Shown here piece after piece: positions 9,170 through 16,757 of a DNA stretch of 64,000 bases. This DNA comes from JABSOG01 sp041583135 (GTDB lineage Bacteria; Pseudomonadota; Gammaproteobacteria; Enterobacterales; Alteromonadaceae), in the NCBI GenBank assembly GCA_041583135.1, contig JBFHGJ010000002.1:1-64000 (forward strand), given 5' to 3'. The notes beneath the pieces were generated by a model, which saw only the letters and a list, made by a program, of their open reading frames with translations, had not been told where the DNA came from and did not search any database. How positions within the stretch are numbered: the first letter of the stretch is position 1; each line of letters opens with the position of its first letter. The position numbers and the translations under genes are program-made.

Positions 9170-9189
9170 CAAGGGGCGAATGCCCCTTG
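9170..9189 (-). terminator. Hairpin directly after the M14 peptidase gene
   Basis: A perfect 8-bp inverted repeat (CAAGGGGC / GCCCCTTG) with a 4-base loop sits one base after the carboxypeptidase stop codon. There is no U-run, so it may act as a 3'-end stabiliser or weak terminator. Confidence 0.5.
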
Positions 9190-9190
9190 A

Positions 9191-10999
9191 TTATCGTGCG
9201 ATCAGTACCGGATACTTCAGATACTGGTTATCATAGTACGGCGTACGTTTATAGAAAAAGTCTAATCTTGCGCTGGGATCTTTGGCAAAGGTATCGTCAC
9301 TTTTGAGTTTCTTCTCAAACTGCTGTTTGATTTTCGGATCTTTAAGCATTTCTCTGGCCAATGGCAGCACGGCATAGTTTTCGATGTATTCGGTGCGTTG
9401 AAAAATGCTATTGAAAAAGCCCCAAGCAAAATAGGAATCACTGCCTTGTGGTTGCAATAAGGCAACAGCCAAGCGTCCAAGCGGCTGGTTGGTCGGCACA
9501 TAGTAGGATCCTGCCGGCACGTTAATTTCCGCTTCACTTTTGCTAAACTTGCCATTGACTCTTAAGCGACCTTCAAAAGGCATAGTGTCAAACTCAAACT
9601 CCGACACACTCAGTTGCTCAACCTTACGCGGCTTTTGCGCCTGCTTTTCATCAATCTCCTGCATTTCAATGCCATGGGCCTTCAATGAGGCGATAACCTC
9701 TTTATATTGTGCCGGCACAATGTAGCCTTTGGGCACATCAACGGTGGTTTTGGCAATGCGCTGCCAAAATACCGGCAACTTATCATAGTGCACCGGCTTT
9801 CCTGTCCATCGTACTTCTTTTTGACCGGTCAGCTCGTCGATATAGTTCTCATAGCCAATCCCCAAAAATTCAATATGCTCGGCCTCATTGTCATAACCGT
9901 AGGCAAGCACCTGCTGTTTCGGTCGGGTGTTGCTATCGATTTTAATCGCCTGCCTAAGGGCTTCTTTTTCTTTGGCGAGTATTTCCAAGGTTGCCTTGAT
10001 AAAGACATAAGTCCCCAGCACCCTTTGCTTATAAGGCTTTAACGAATGATTTTCGACCAAAACCGTCGGTAAATGTCGCAGGTCGCCATAACCGTTGGAA
10101 AAGCGCGGCGTCGCAGTCCAACCGGCAATCCCCTTGGCAAAGTCATTTTTGTCCATGGCGAAAATCAAAGGACCTGGCTTGTGACCCCATTTTACCAGCT
10201 GAGCATCGACATAGGGTTGAAAATTCGCTTTTAGCCAAGTCGCAATGTTTGGCGAATCCGAGGCGAATGGCTGATTGTAGCCATAGGTCACATCATATTG
10301 GTAGTCTTCGCCATCGGTGACGTGAATATCAACATACAAGTCGGGTTTATAGTCATTGATAACCTTGAGCACGGCATTGATCTCTTCGGTATCAAGCTTG
10401 GTGTAATCACGGTTTAGGTTTAGATTTTTGGCATTGGTACGCCAACCCATATACTCAGGACCACGTTGGTTCACCCGGTTAAAACGGCTTGAACGTTCAT
10501 GGCCGTCAGCGCTAAGTATTGGAATAAACAATAAGTTGACCTTTTGGATCAGTGCCAGCTCCTTGCCTTGTGAAATGTCTCGTAGCAACATCAAGCCAGC
10601 GTCTTTGCCGTCTATCTCACCTGAGTGTATACCCGCTTGGATCAAAACCGTCGGTTTATGGTTATCAATGATACCTTGTGCATCTCTTTGCCCATCGTGA
10701 CTGGCCACCACCATAAAGATGGGGCGCTTTTGTGCCGTTTCGCCAATAGAGGTCAAACGCAGATAAGGACTACTCCCGGCCAGCTTATGAATGTAGGCAA
10801 CGGTTTCGCGGTAATTGGGCGTGGCACTTAAATCCGTCAACTCCGCCGGTGTTTTTAAACGGTTCTCGCTGGCCATTAGACTTTCGCTTTTGCCGCTAAA
10901 AGGTTCCAGTGGCGGCAAATGGGCCCCATTAGCCACGGCACTTAAAGACAAGCACACCGGCAACAATAACTTTGTAACATTACGCACCGTTTTCTTCAT
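9191..10999 (-). CDS. Exported M14-family zinc carboxypeptidase
   Basis: Secreted metallocarboxypeptidase, 602 residues, with a signal peptide ending around residue 25. Zinc ligands are visible: H125 and E128 in QAGIHSGEIDG and the third ligand H226 in YVDIHVTDG. NLNLNRDYTKLDTEE (about 192-206) is the family's substrate-binding segment, and TVLVENHSLKPYKQR probably carries the catalytic glutamate. A further 300-residue C-terminal part is beta-rich. The enzyme should remove C-terminal residues from peptides in the periplasm or outside. Its ATG overlaps the stop of the upstream solute-binding protein gene (ATGA), so the two are co-translated. Confidence 0.9.
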   Translation of the reverse strand: MKKTVRNVTKLLLPVCLSLSAVANGAHLPPLEPFSGKSESLMASENRLKTPAELTDLSATPNYRETVAYIHKLAGSSPYLRLTSIGETAQKRPIFMVVASHDGQRDAQGIIDNHKPTVLIQAGIHSGEIDGKDAGLMLLRDISQGKELALIQKVNLLFIPILSADGHERSSRFNRVNQRGPEYMGWRTNAKNLNLNRDYTKLDTEEINAVLKVINDYKPDLYVDIHVTDGEDYQYDVTYGYNQPFASDSPNIATWLKANFQPYVDAQLVKWGHKPGPLIFAMDKNDFAKGIAGWTATPRFSNGYGDLRHLPTVLVENHSLKPYKQRVLGTYVFIKATLEILAKEKEALRQAIKIDSNTRPKQQVLAYGYDNEAEHIEFLGIGYENYIDELTGQKEVRWTGKPVHYDKLPVFWQRIAKTTVDVPKGYIVPAQYKEVIASLKAHGIEMQEIDEKQAQKPRKVEQLSVSEFEFDTMPFEGRLRVNGKFSKSEAEINVPAGSYYVPTNQPLGRLAVALLQPQGSDSYFAWGFFNSIFQRTEYIENYAVLPLAREMLKDPKIKQQFEKKLKSDDTFAKDPSARLDFFYKRTPYYDNQYLKYPVLIAR

Positions 11000-11742
11000 T
11001 CTTTGGTTCTCTCCGCTTGATTGATTAATGCCGCTTTCGTGCCATCGGCATCGAGCATGGCTAAACCTTGGTTAAACTTCTTTATATAACTCAAACAATT
11101 GCCATAATTTTTACTGCACACCAAATAATAAGCCAGCGTTTCAAAATGTTCGCTTCTCACAAACTTCACCTGCGCCTTTTGAGCCTTGTTGTAATAGCTT
11201 TGCATCAGATAATTGGTGATCACCGGGTCCATTGCAATCACATCGACCTCGCCATTTATTAACCCTCCCAACAACGCAAAATCTGATGAGTAGCTTGTGA
11301 TCTTGAGCTTTGCTTTGGCCTGATCGAGCGATTTGCCGTGGTCCATACCATCTAGCAATCCTACCTTGTATTTTCTTAAATCATGCAGGTGACTGATATC
11401 GCCGCTGAATCCAGCTTTGACAACAAAGCTCAATTTTTGGCCGTAGATAGGATCAGAGAAGTGCCATTTTTTCGCCAAGGCTTTGCTCGGTAACCACATG
11501 AAGGAAAATTTTTTGTGCTTATCGACCGCATCTTCTGCCTGATACCAACTGGCAAATTCGATGTCTGTGGTGACATTGACCCGGGCAAATGCTTGGCTGA
11601 TCATTTCGCTCATAAAGCCCTGCTCTGGGCTATCTTGACGAATGTAGGGAGGATAATCTTCTACCACCATCGTCACTTTCGCCGCTTGCGTAAAACTACT
11701 GAACATCATGCCAAGCAGGCATAAAGTTTTGACAGGGTTCAT
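10996..11742 (-). CDS. Periplasmic solute-binding protein, amino-acid ABC type (SBP_bac_3)
   Basis: A 248-residue exported protein with a signal peptide ending near TQAA. The mature start KVTMVVEDYPPYIRQD is typical of family 3 solute-binding proteins. Other family-like stretches are FSDPIYGQKLSFVV and GLINGEVDVIAMDP. No ABC permease or ATPase is nearby, so it is either an orphan binding protein or a sensor-like member. Such orphans are frequent in Shewanella and relatives. Coupling to the M14 carboxypeptidase by an ATGA overlap suggests it handles amino acids or peptides released by that enzyme, which is inference. Confidence 0.8.
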   Translation of the reverse strand: MNPVKTLCLLGMMFSSFTQAAKVTMVVEDYPPYIRQDSPEQGFMSEMISQAFARVNVTTDIEFASWYQAEDAVDKHKKFSFMWLPSKALAKKWHFSDPIYGQKLSFVVKAGFSGDISHLHDLRKYKVGLLDGMDHGKSLDQAKAKLKITSYSSDFALLGGLINGEVDVIAMDPVITNYLMQSYYNKAQKAQVKFVRSEHFETLAYYLVCSKNYGNCLSYIKKFNQGLAMLDADGTKAALINQAERTKE

Positions 11743-11829
11743 ATGAGATCTCTTTTACCATTTGAGCCTGCCACTTTACCTGTTACAGTTTTGTTTTTCA
11801 ACGGCTTGCGCTTTGTCTCCGGCTCTGTG

Positions 11830-11855
11830 AAAATAGACGTCAATACGTCTATTTT
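11830..11855. promoter_or_regulatory. Perfect 11-bp inverted repeat, candidate operator
   Basis: AAAATAGACGT and ACGTCTATTTT form a perfect 11-bp dyad with a 4-base spacer, ending 14 bases before the SDR start codon. A possible -35 (TTGCGC, 11806-11811) and -10 (GAAAAT, 11829-11834) with 17-base spacing would put the dyad over the -10 and the transcription start. That is the position of a repressor operator. There is no U-run, so it is not a terminator. It could also serve the divergent solute-binding protein gene. Confidence 0.55.
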
Positions 11856-11869
11856 ATCTATGTGCTGAT

Positions 11870-12694
11870 ATGCAAAAATCGATTTTGATCACCGGCTGTT
11901 CGTCGGGTATTGGCTTGTACTGTGCCACTGAGCTTAAACGCCGTGGCTACCGCGTTTTCGCCGCCGCGCGTAGAGTTAAAGATGTTGAATCGCTTAAGCA
12001 ACAGGGCTTTGAAGCGCTCCAACTGGATTTAGATAGCGCCGTCAGCATCAGAAATGCCGCCAGCCATGTTATCGCCGAAACCGAAGGCCAGCTGTTTGCC
12101 CTGTTCAATAACGCCGCCTATGGCCAACCCGGGGCCGTAGAAGACTTAAGCCGTAAAGCCCTGCGCCAGCAATTTGAAACCAATTTTTTTGGTACCGTGG
12201 AGTTGACCAACTTGCTGCTCCCCCACATGCGCAAATACAATCAAGGACGGATCATTCAAAATAGCTCGGTTTTGGGCTTGGTTGCGATGCCTTTTCGTGG
12301 AGCCTACAACGCCAGTAAATTTGCCTTAGAAGGTATAACCGATACTTTAAGAATGGAGCTGGCAGACACTCAAATAAAAGTATGTCTAATTGAACCCGGA
12401 CCGATTGAAAGCCGCTTCCGCCAAAATGCCCTGACCGCACTTATAGACCATGTGGATATAGAGCACAGCCATTTTAAGCAGCAATATCAAACCACCATGG
12501 CAAAAATGCGACAACAGCACTCCCCCTCACGCTTCGCTTTGGGACCGGAGGCTGTTTATGCCAAATTGCTACACGCACTAGAGTCGAAACGACCCAAGGT
12601 TCGCTATTATGTAACAACCCCAACCTACGTCGTCGCCTATTTAAAACGACTGTTGCCATATCGCTGGTTAGACAAAATATTAATCAAAGGCTAA
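11870..12694 (+). CDS. Short-chain dehydrogenase/reductase, YbbO-like
   Basis: NADP-type classical SDR, 274 residues. Nucleotide-binding motif TGCSSGIG (residues 8-15), NNAAYG, the catalytic Ser in NSSVLGL and the YxxxK pair in AYNASKFALEG are all present, as is the EPGPI loop. The overall sequence, including the C-terminal RRLLPYRWLDKILIKG-type ending, matches my recollection of E. coli YbbO, which reduces aldehydes and retinal-like substrates; the physiological substrate is unclear. First gene of a plus-strand operon with gph, mtnK and mtnA. Confidence 0.88.
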   Translation: MQKSILITGCSSGIGLYCATELKRRGYRVFAAARRVKDVESLKQQGFEALQLDLDSAVSIRNAASHVIAETEGQLFALFNNAAYGQPGAVEDLSRKALRQQFETNFFGTVELTNLLLPHMRKYNQGRIIQNSSVLGLVAMPFRGAYNASKFALEGITDTLRMELADTQIKVCLIEPGPIESRFRQNALTALIDHVDIEHSHFKQQYQTTMAKMRQQHSPSRFALGPEAVYAKLLHALESKRPKVRYYVTTPTYVVAYLKRLLPYRWLDKILIKG

Positions 12695-12718
12695 CGCCCA
12701 CCTAGGATAGACAAGACA

Positions 12719-13420
12719 TTGAAATTTGAAGATAAACAATTATTACTGTTCGATTTAGACGGCACCTTAGTCGATAGCGTGCCGGATCTGGCTTTTGCCG
12801 GTAACCAGATGCTGAGCGCCCTTGGTAGAAACAATTTTGCCGAAGATGACTTCAGACAATGGATTGGCAACGGTGCAACAGTCATGGTCAAGCGGGCACT
12901 GTCTGGTCAGTTTGATTATCACCAAGACCTAAGCGAGACACTGCTAGATGAAGCACTAGAGGCGTTTTTTGTCAGTTATCGCCAACACTGTAGCGCTAGG
13001 ACTCGGCTTTATCCCCAGGTACTTGAAACCCTTGGCGCATTAAAAGCTAAGCGCTATAAAATGGCGCTTATCACCAATAAGCCGTTTGAGTTTATTGCGC
13101 CCATTTGCCAAGCGCTTGAGTTGAACGATTTTTTCGAACTGGCACTTGGTGGCGATAGCCTACCGACAAAAAAACCGGACCCGGCACCTTTACACCACGT
13201 TTGCCGCCATTTCGACATCGACCCGACCAAAACATTGATGGTTGGAGACTCGCAATACGACATTTTAGCCGCGCACAATGCCAATATGGACAGTATTGGG
13301 GTAAGCTATGGCTACAACAACAATCAAGATATCGGTATCTACCGCCCCAGTGCCGTAGTCGATAGCTTCGCAGAAATATTAACCCTGCTCCCCAAACCGG
13401 CAGCAGGCAGTGGAGTTTAA
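12719..13420 (+). CDS. gph: Phosphoglycolate phosphatase-like HAD hydrolase
   Basis: HAD-superfamily phosphatase, 233 residues, the usual Gph length. Motif I is FDLDGTLVDS with nucleophile D12 and acid D14, motif II is ITNKP, motif III has the KKPDPAP lysine and motif IV is VGDSQYD. Gph converts 2-phosphoglycolate (from DNA repair) to glycolate. The start is TTG at 12719, preceded by AGGA; the next ATG would delete the nucleophile, so the TTG is required. It follows the SDR gene by 24 bases. Other HAD subfamilies (for example PGMB) are possible, but the cap and motif context fit Gph best. Confidence 0.85.
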   Translation: MKFEDKQLLLFDLDGTLVDSVPDLAFAGNQMLSALGRNNFAEDDFRQWIGNGATVMVKRALSGQFDYHQDLSETLLDEALEAFFVSYRQHCSARTRLYPQVLETLGALKAKRYKMALITNKPFEFIAPICQALELNDFFELALGGDSLPTKKPDPAPLHHVCRHFDIDPTKTLMVGDSQYDILAAHNANMDSIGVSYGYNNNQDIGIYRPSAVVDSFAEILTLLPKPAAGSGV

Positions 13421-13427
13421 CAATAAT

Positions 13428-14675
13428 ATGAGCTACCAGCAGTTAACCGCACAAAGCGTACTGAGTTACCTTCAACAGCAACCTGAGATGACTGAATTCT
13501 TTACTGACTTCAACCAATTGGAGGTCCGTGAAATTGGTGACGGCAACCTGAATTTTGTATATCGTATCAAAGACTTAAGCAGCAACAAGTCGGTCATTTT
13601 AAAACAGGCGGTTCCCTATGTACGCTGCATCGGCGAATCCTACCCGCTCAGCCGCCATCGTATGGATTTCGAGATAGCGGCATTACTCAACGCCAAGCAT
13701 CACTGTCCAGAACATGTGCCTGAAATTTACCACTATAGTAAAGACCAGTCGCTGGTAGTGATGCAGGACCTCGGCGAACTTGCCATCTTGCGTGGCGAGA
13801 TCATTAAAGGCAAAGTCTTCCCATTGTTTGCCGAGCATATCTCCAGCTATATGGCCAACACCCTGTTTCGTAGTTCCGACCTGTTTCTCTCAAGCGAAGA
13901 TAAAAAGGCCCAAGTCAAGCAATTCGTCAATGTCAGCCTATGTAAGCTTACCGAAGATTTTGTCTTTACCAATGCCTATATGGACCATGAAACCAATGAA
14001 TACAACACCGCGCTGGCCCAGTCGGCTATCGACAGAGTGCAAAAAGACCCGGCCGTTAAGATAGCCGTCGCGCAAATGCGCTACAAGTTTATGAACAACG
14101 CCCAAGCACTACTTCATGGCGACTTGCACATCGGCAGTATCATGGCGGGGCCTGAACATACCTATGTTATCGATCCCGAGTTTGCCTTTTACGGTCCTAT
14201 GGGTTTTGATGTCGGTGCGGTTATCGGCAACCTCTATATGTCCTACTTCTCCCACGCCTATGAAAGCGCCATCAGCGGCGAACAATCCGTTGCCTATCGC
14301 CAGTGGTTGCTCGAAACGATTCAGGCCATCTGGCATAGTTTTGCCAGCAAATTTAAAACCCAGTGGCTCGCCCATGAAGCGCAAAAACAAGATGGCTATT
14401 GGCGCTTTGCAGGTGCTGAGCAAGCGCTGAGCCAATATATCGATGGCTTTATCAACGAACTGTTTGCCGATACCATCGGCTTTGCCGCGTGTAAAATGAT
14501 GCGCCGAGTATTGGGGCTGGCTAAAGTTGCGGACTTTGCCGATATCCCGGATCTTGAACAGCGCGCCGCCATTGAAACCAATATCATCGAACATGCAACC
14601 CAAATGATTGTCAATCGCCACAACTATGACAGCATTGAGCAGCTCAACCTTCAAGCGACAAGGATCTTACCATGA
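13428..14675 (+). CDS. mtnK: 5-methylthioribose kinase MtnK
   Basis: Phosphorylates 5-methylthioribose in the methionine salvage pathway. It shows the family's aminoglycoside-phosphotransferase-like fold: EIGDGNLNFVYRI, LKQAVPYVR with IGESYPL, catalytic loop LLHGDLHIGSI and metal-binding YVIDPEFAFYGPMGFDVG. The 415-residue length is normal. The ATG at 13428 is preferred because the product then starts like other MtnK proteins; a GTG at 13410 is possible but overlaps gph. It overlaps mtnA by ATGA. Kinase and isomerase together make methylthioribulose-1-phosphate. Confidence 0.95.
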   Translation: MSYQQLTAQSVLSYLQQQPEMTEFFTDFNQLEVREIGDGNLNFVYRIKDLSSNKSVILKQAVPYVRCIGESYPLSRHRMDFEIAALLNAKHHCPEHVPEIYHYSKDQSLVVMQDLGELAILRGEIIKGKVFPLFAEHISSYMANTLFRSSDLFLSSEDKKAQVKQFVNVSLCKLTEDFVFTNAYMDHETNEYNTALAQSAIDRVQKDPAVKIAVAQMRYKFMNNAQALLHGDLHIGSIMAGPEHTYVIDPEFAFYGPMGFDVGAVIGNLYMSYFSHAYESAISGEQSVAYRQWLLETIQAIWHSFASKFKTQWLAHEAQKQDGYWRFAGAEQALSQYIDGFINELFADTIGFAACKMMRRVLGLAKVADFADIPDLEQRAAIETNIIEHATQMIVNRHNYDSIEQLNLQATRILP

Positions 14676-15715
14676 CCGTTCCGGTAACGTTGCGCTGGCA
14701 CGACCAGCGTCTGTTTATAATTGACCAAACCCAATTGCCCGCCCAGTTAGTCGAGCAAGAGCAACACAACGCCGAACAAGTCTTCGATGCGATCTTGCAG
14801 CTCAAAGTACGGGGAGCCCCGGCCATTGGCGTTGCAGCCGCCTATGGTTTAGTGCTTGAGCTAAAAGCCCACCTGGCACTAAGTCAGTCACAGTTTCAAA
14901 GCAAAATAGCCTCAGTTGCAGACTATCTTGATAGCTCACGACCCACCGCAGTCAATCTCGGCTGGGCACTAAGACGTATGGTTAAAACCGCCAAAGACAA
15001 TGCAGAGCTGGACAACCAAGCACTTTTGGCTCGTTTGGAGGCAGAGGCCATCGCCATTCATCACGAAGATAGACAGATCTGTCAAGACATCGGCCTTCAT
15101 GGGGTTGAGCTGATCAAGCCAGGCATGGGCATTTTGACCCATTGCAATGCCGGCGCTTTGGCCACCAGCGGCCTTGGTACGGCATTGGCGCCTTTGTACC
15201 TCGCCCATCAGGCTGGCGTCGCCTTTAAAGTTTATGCCGATGAAACCCGGCCCTTATTGCAAGGCGCCAGACTCACCGCATGGGAGCTATCGCGCGCGGG
15301 AATCGACGTGACACTCAATACCGATAACATGACAGCCTACTTGATGCAGCAAGGGCTTATTGATATGGTGATTGTCGGCACCGACCGAGTTGTCGCCAAC
15401 GGTGATGTCGCCAATAAAATAGGCACTTTAGGCGTCGCCATTTTGGCTAAGCATTTTGCCATCCCGTTTTACGTGGCTTGCCCTTCTTCAACCATCGACC
15501 TATCGACAGCCACTGGGGCCGATATTGAAATAGAACAGCGTCAGCGTCATGAAGTAACCCATATTCAAGGGGTTCAAACAGCGCCCATGGATGTAAATAT
15601 TGCCAACCCGGCATTTGATGTCACACCAAGTGAACTTGTCACAGCCATCATTACCGAGCGCGGCATCATACAACAGCCTATCGCACAAAACCTAAAGGCG
15701 ATGTTCGCACAATGA
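14672..15715 (+). CDS. mtnA: Methylthioribose-1-phosphate isomerase MtnA
   Basis: Isomerises 5-methylthioribose-1-phosphate to methylthioribulose-1-phosphate. The 347-residue product has the substrate loop RGAPAIGVAAAYG (residues 48-59), catalytic C158 in THCNAGALATSG, the ADETRPLLQGARLTAWEL segment and catalytic D238 in GTDRVVANGDVANKIGT. All residues that distinguish MtnA from eIF2B-like relatives are present. Start codon overlaps mtnK stop (ATGA). The later salvage genes (mtnB, mtnC, mtnD) are not in the window and must lie elsewhere or be replaced by another route. Confidence 0.97.
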   Translation: MTVPVTLRWHDQRLFIIDQTQLPAQLVEQEQHNAEQVFDAILQLKVRGAPAIGVAAAYGLVLELKAHLALSQSQFQSKIASVADYLDSSRPTAVNLGWALRRMVKTAKDNAELDNQALLARLEAEAIAIHHEDRQICQDIGLHGVELIKPGMGILTHCNAGALATSGLGTALAPLYLAHQAGVAFKVYADETRPLLQGARLTAWELSRAGIDVTLNTDNMTAYLMQQGLIDMVIVGTDRVVANGDVANKIGTLGVAILAKHFAIPFYVACPSSTIDLSTATGADIEIEQRQRHEVTHIQGVQTAPMDVNIANPAFDVTPSELVTAIITERGIIQQPIAQNLKAMFAQ

Positions 15716-15728
15716 TTGCGGAGGTAAA

Positions 15729-16100
15729 ATGGTTAAATTTTTCACATTTGGGATAATATTACTGATGAGCTTTACCACTAACGCTACAAGCGCCGAGGAT
15801 ATTGATGCCATAGAGATTGTCAAAGCCGTTGCGCAGGTTCAAAACCTAATTGACCGCCACCCGCCAGACAAATACGACATTCGCTTCCAGCAGATGCCTG
15901 TTGGCGGCCAATGCGGCATTGTCGGCTGCACCTGGCGCAAACTGGTGGCCATTGTCGTAGAAGCCAAAAGAGCCAACCGCCCGACATTGACCCTATTGGC
16001 AGAGGTTTCGAACAATATCCCCGATAGAGGCGCCAAACCTCAGGTTCGATTCGTTGATTTAACCGATATGGATCCGGCCGTACTCAACAGCCAGCTATAG
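15729..16100 (+). CDS. Small exported protein of unknown function
   Basis: A 123-residue protein with a signal peptide (cleavage near ATSA, residues 20-22). The mature part is short and mixed alpha/beta, with a central GGQCGIVGC element holding two cysteines four residues apart, which could form a disulphide or bind metal. GGAGG precedes the ATG, and it lies 13 bases after mtnA, so it is likely the last gene of the operon. I do not recognise the family. Confidence 0.7.
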   Translation: MVKFFTFGIILLMSFTTNATSAEDIDAIEIVKAVAQVQNLIDRHPPDKYDIRFQQMPVGGQCGIVGCTWRKLVAIVVEAKRANRPTLTLLAEVSNNIPDRGAKPQVRFVDLTDMDPAVLNSQL

Positions 16101-16109
16101 TGTGGAAGG

Positions 16110-16135
16110 GGCCAATGAGATTTTACTCATTGGCC
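16110..16135. terminator. Perfect 10-bp hairpin between convergent genes
   Basis: GGCCAATGAG and CTCATTGGCC form a perfect 10-bp stem with a 6-base loop, filling the 36-base gap between two convergent genes. No U-run on either side; a bidirectional 3'-end hairpin is likely. Confidence 0.55.
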
Positions 16136-16136
16136 A

Positions 16137-16745
16137 TCAAAGCTTTTGTAGCAACTCATGTTTGCCTCGGCTTAAGGACCATTGCATCAATAGCACCCCT
16201 TCACCACTGCTTTGACTTAAATAGGCAAGTTTGTCATCGTCAAGCCACATCGGCATCGAGATGATTTGACCCGGCTCGAATGTCAATTCGTTGTAGATCA
16301 CAGAAGCCAGACCACGCTTAAAATTCACATCGAACGTACCGACAGAATCAGAGCCGGATTCACGACTCAAAAACGTCACCGACTGACCATCGGGGGTAAA
16401 AGTTAAGCCAACAAAGGGCCTAGCCTTATCTGTCAGGCGCCACAGTTGATGACTACGCGTACTTTCAAGCCAAACATGACCACTGTCGGGCTTGCTGCTT
16501 TCACGTTTGATATACGCAACAAACAGCCCATCACTAGAATAGATCCGCGATAAAATCTGCTGCGTTTGTTCACCGCCAATCGGAGTACTCGCGGCACCAA
16601 AGGCACAAACGGCCAAACACAACAACAGCCAGCGGCCAAATCTTAAACTCTGAGATAACAAATCGACACCTTTAATACTAACACATTGACCATCGCCCAC
16701 GCGGGGCGCATTAGTGTATCCAATCACCGCCAATAAATCGAGCAT
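16137..16745 (-). CDS. Exported or anchored protein with TolB-like propeller repeats
   Basis: The 202-residue reading frame has a hydrophobic segment (about 36-52) and then beta-propeller-like repeats of the PD40/TolB kind: YSSDGLFVAYIKRES, GLTFTPDGQSVTFLSRESG and PMWLDDDKLAYLSQSSGE. Three such blades are too few for a complete propeller, so it is a short member or pairs with another protein. The ATG at 16745 has no ribosome-binding site. A TTG at 16661, preceded by AAAGGTG, would give a protein beginning with a normal signal peptide and may be the true start. It follows a lipoprotein gene by 12 bases. Confidence 0.6.
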   Translation of the reverse strand: MLDLLAVIGYTNAPRVGDGQCVSIKGVDLLSQSLRFGRWLLLCLAVCAFGAASTPIGGEQTQQILSRIYSSDGLFVAYIKRESSKPDSGHVWLESTRSHQLWRLTDKARPFVGLTFTPDGQSVTFLSRESGSDSVGTFDVNFKRGLASVIYNELTFEPGQIISMPMWLDDDKLAYLSQSSGEGVLLMQWSLSRGKHELLQKL

Positions 16746-16757
16746 TTTTTAATCAAA

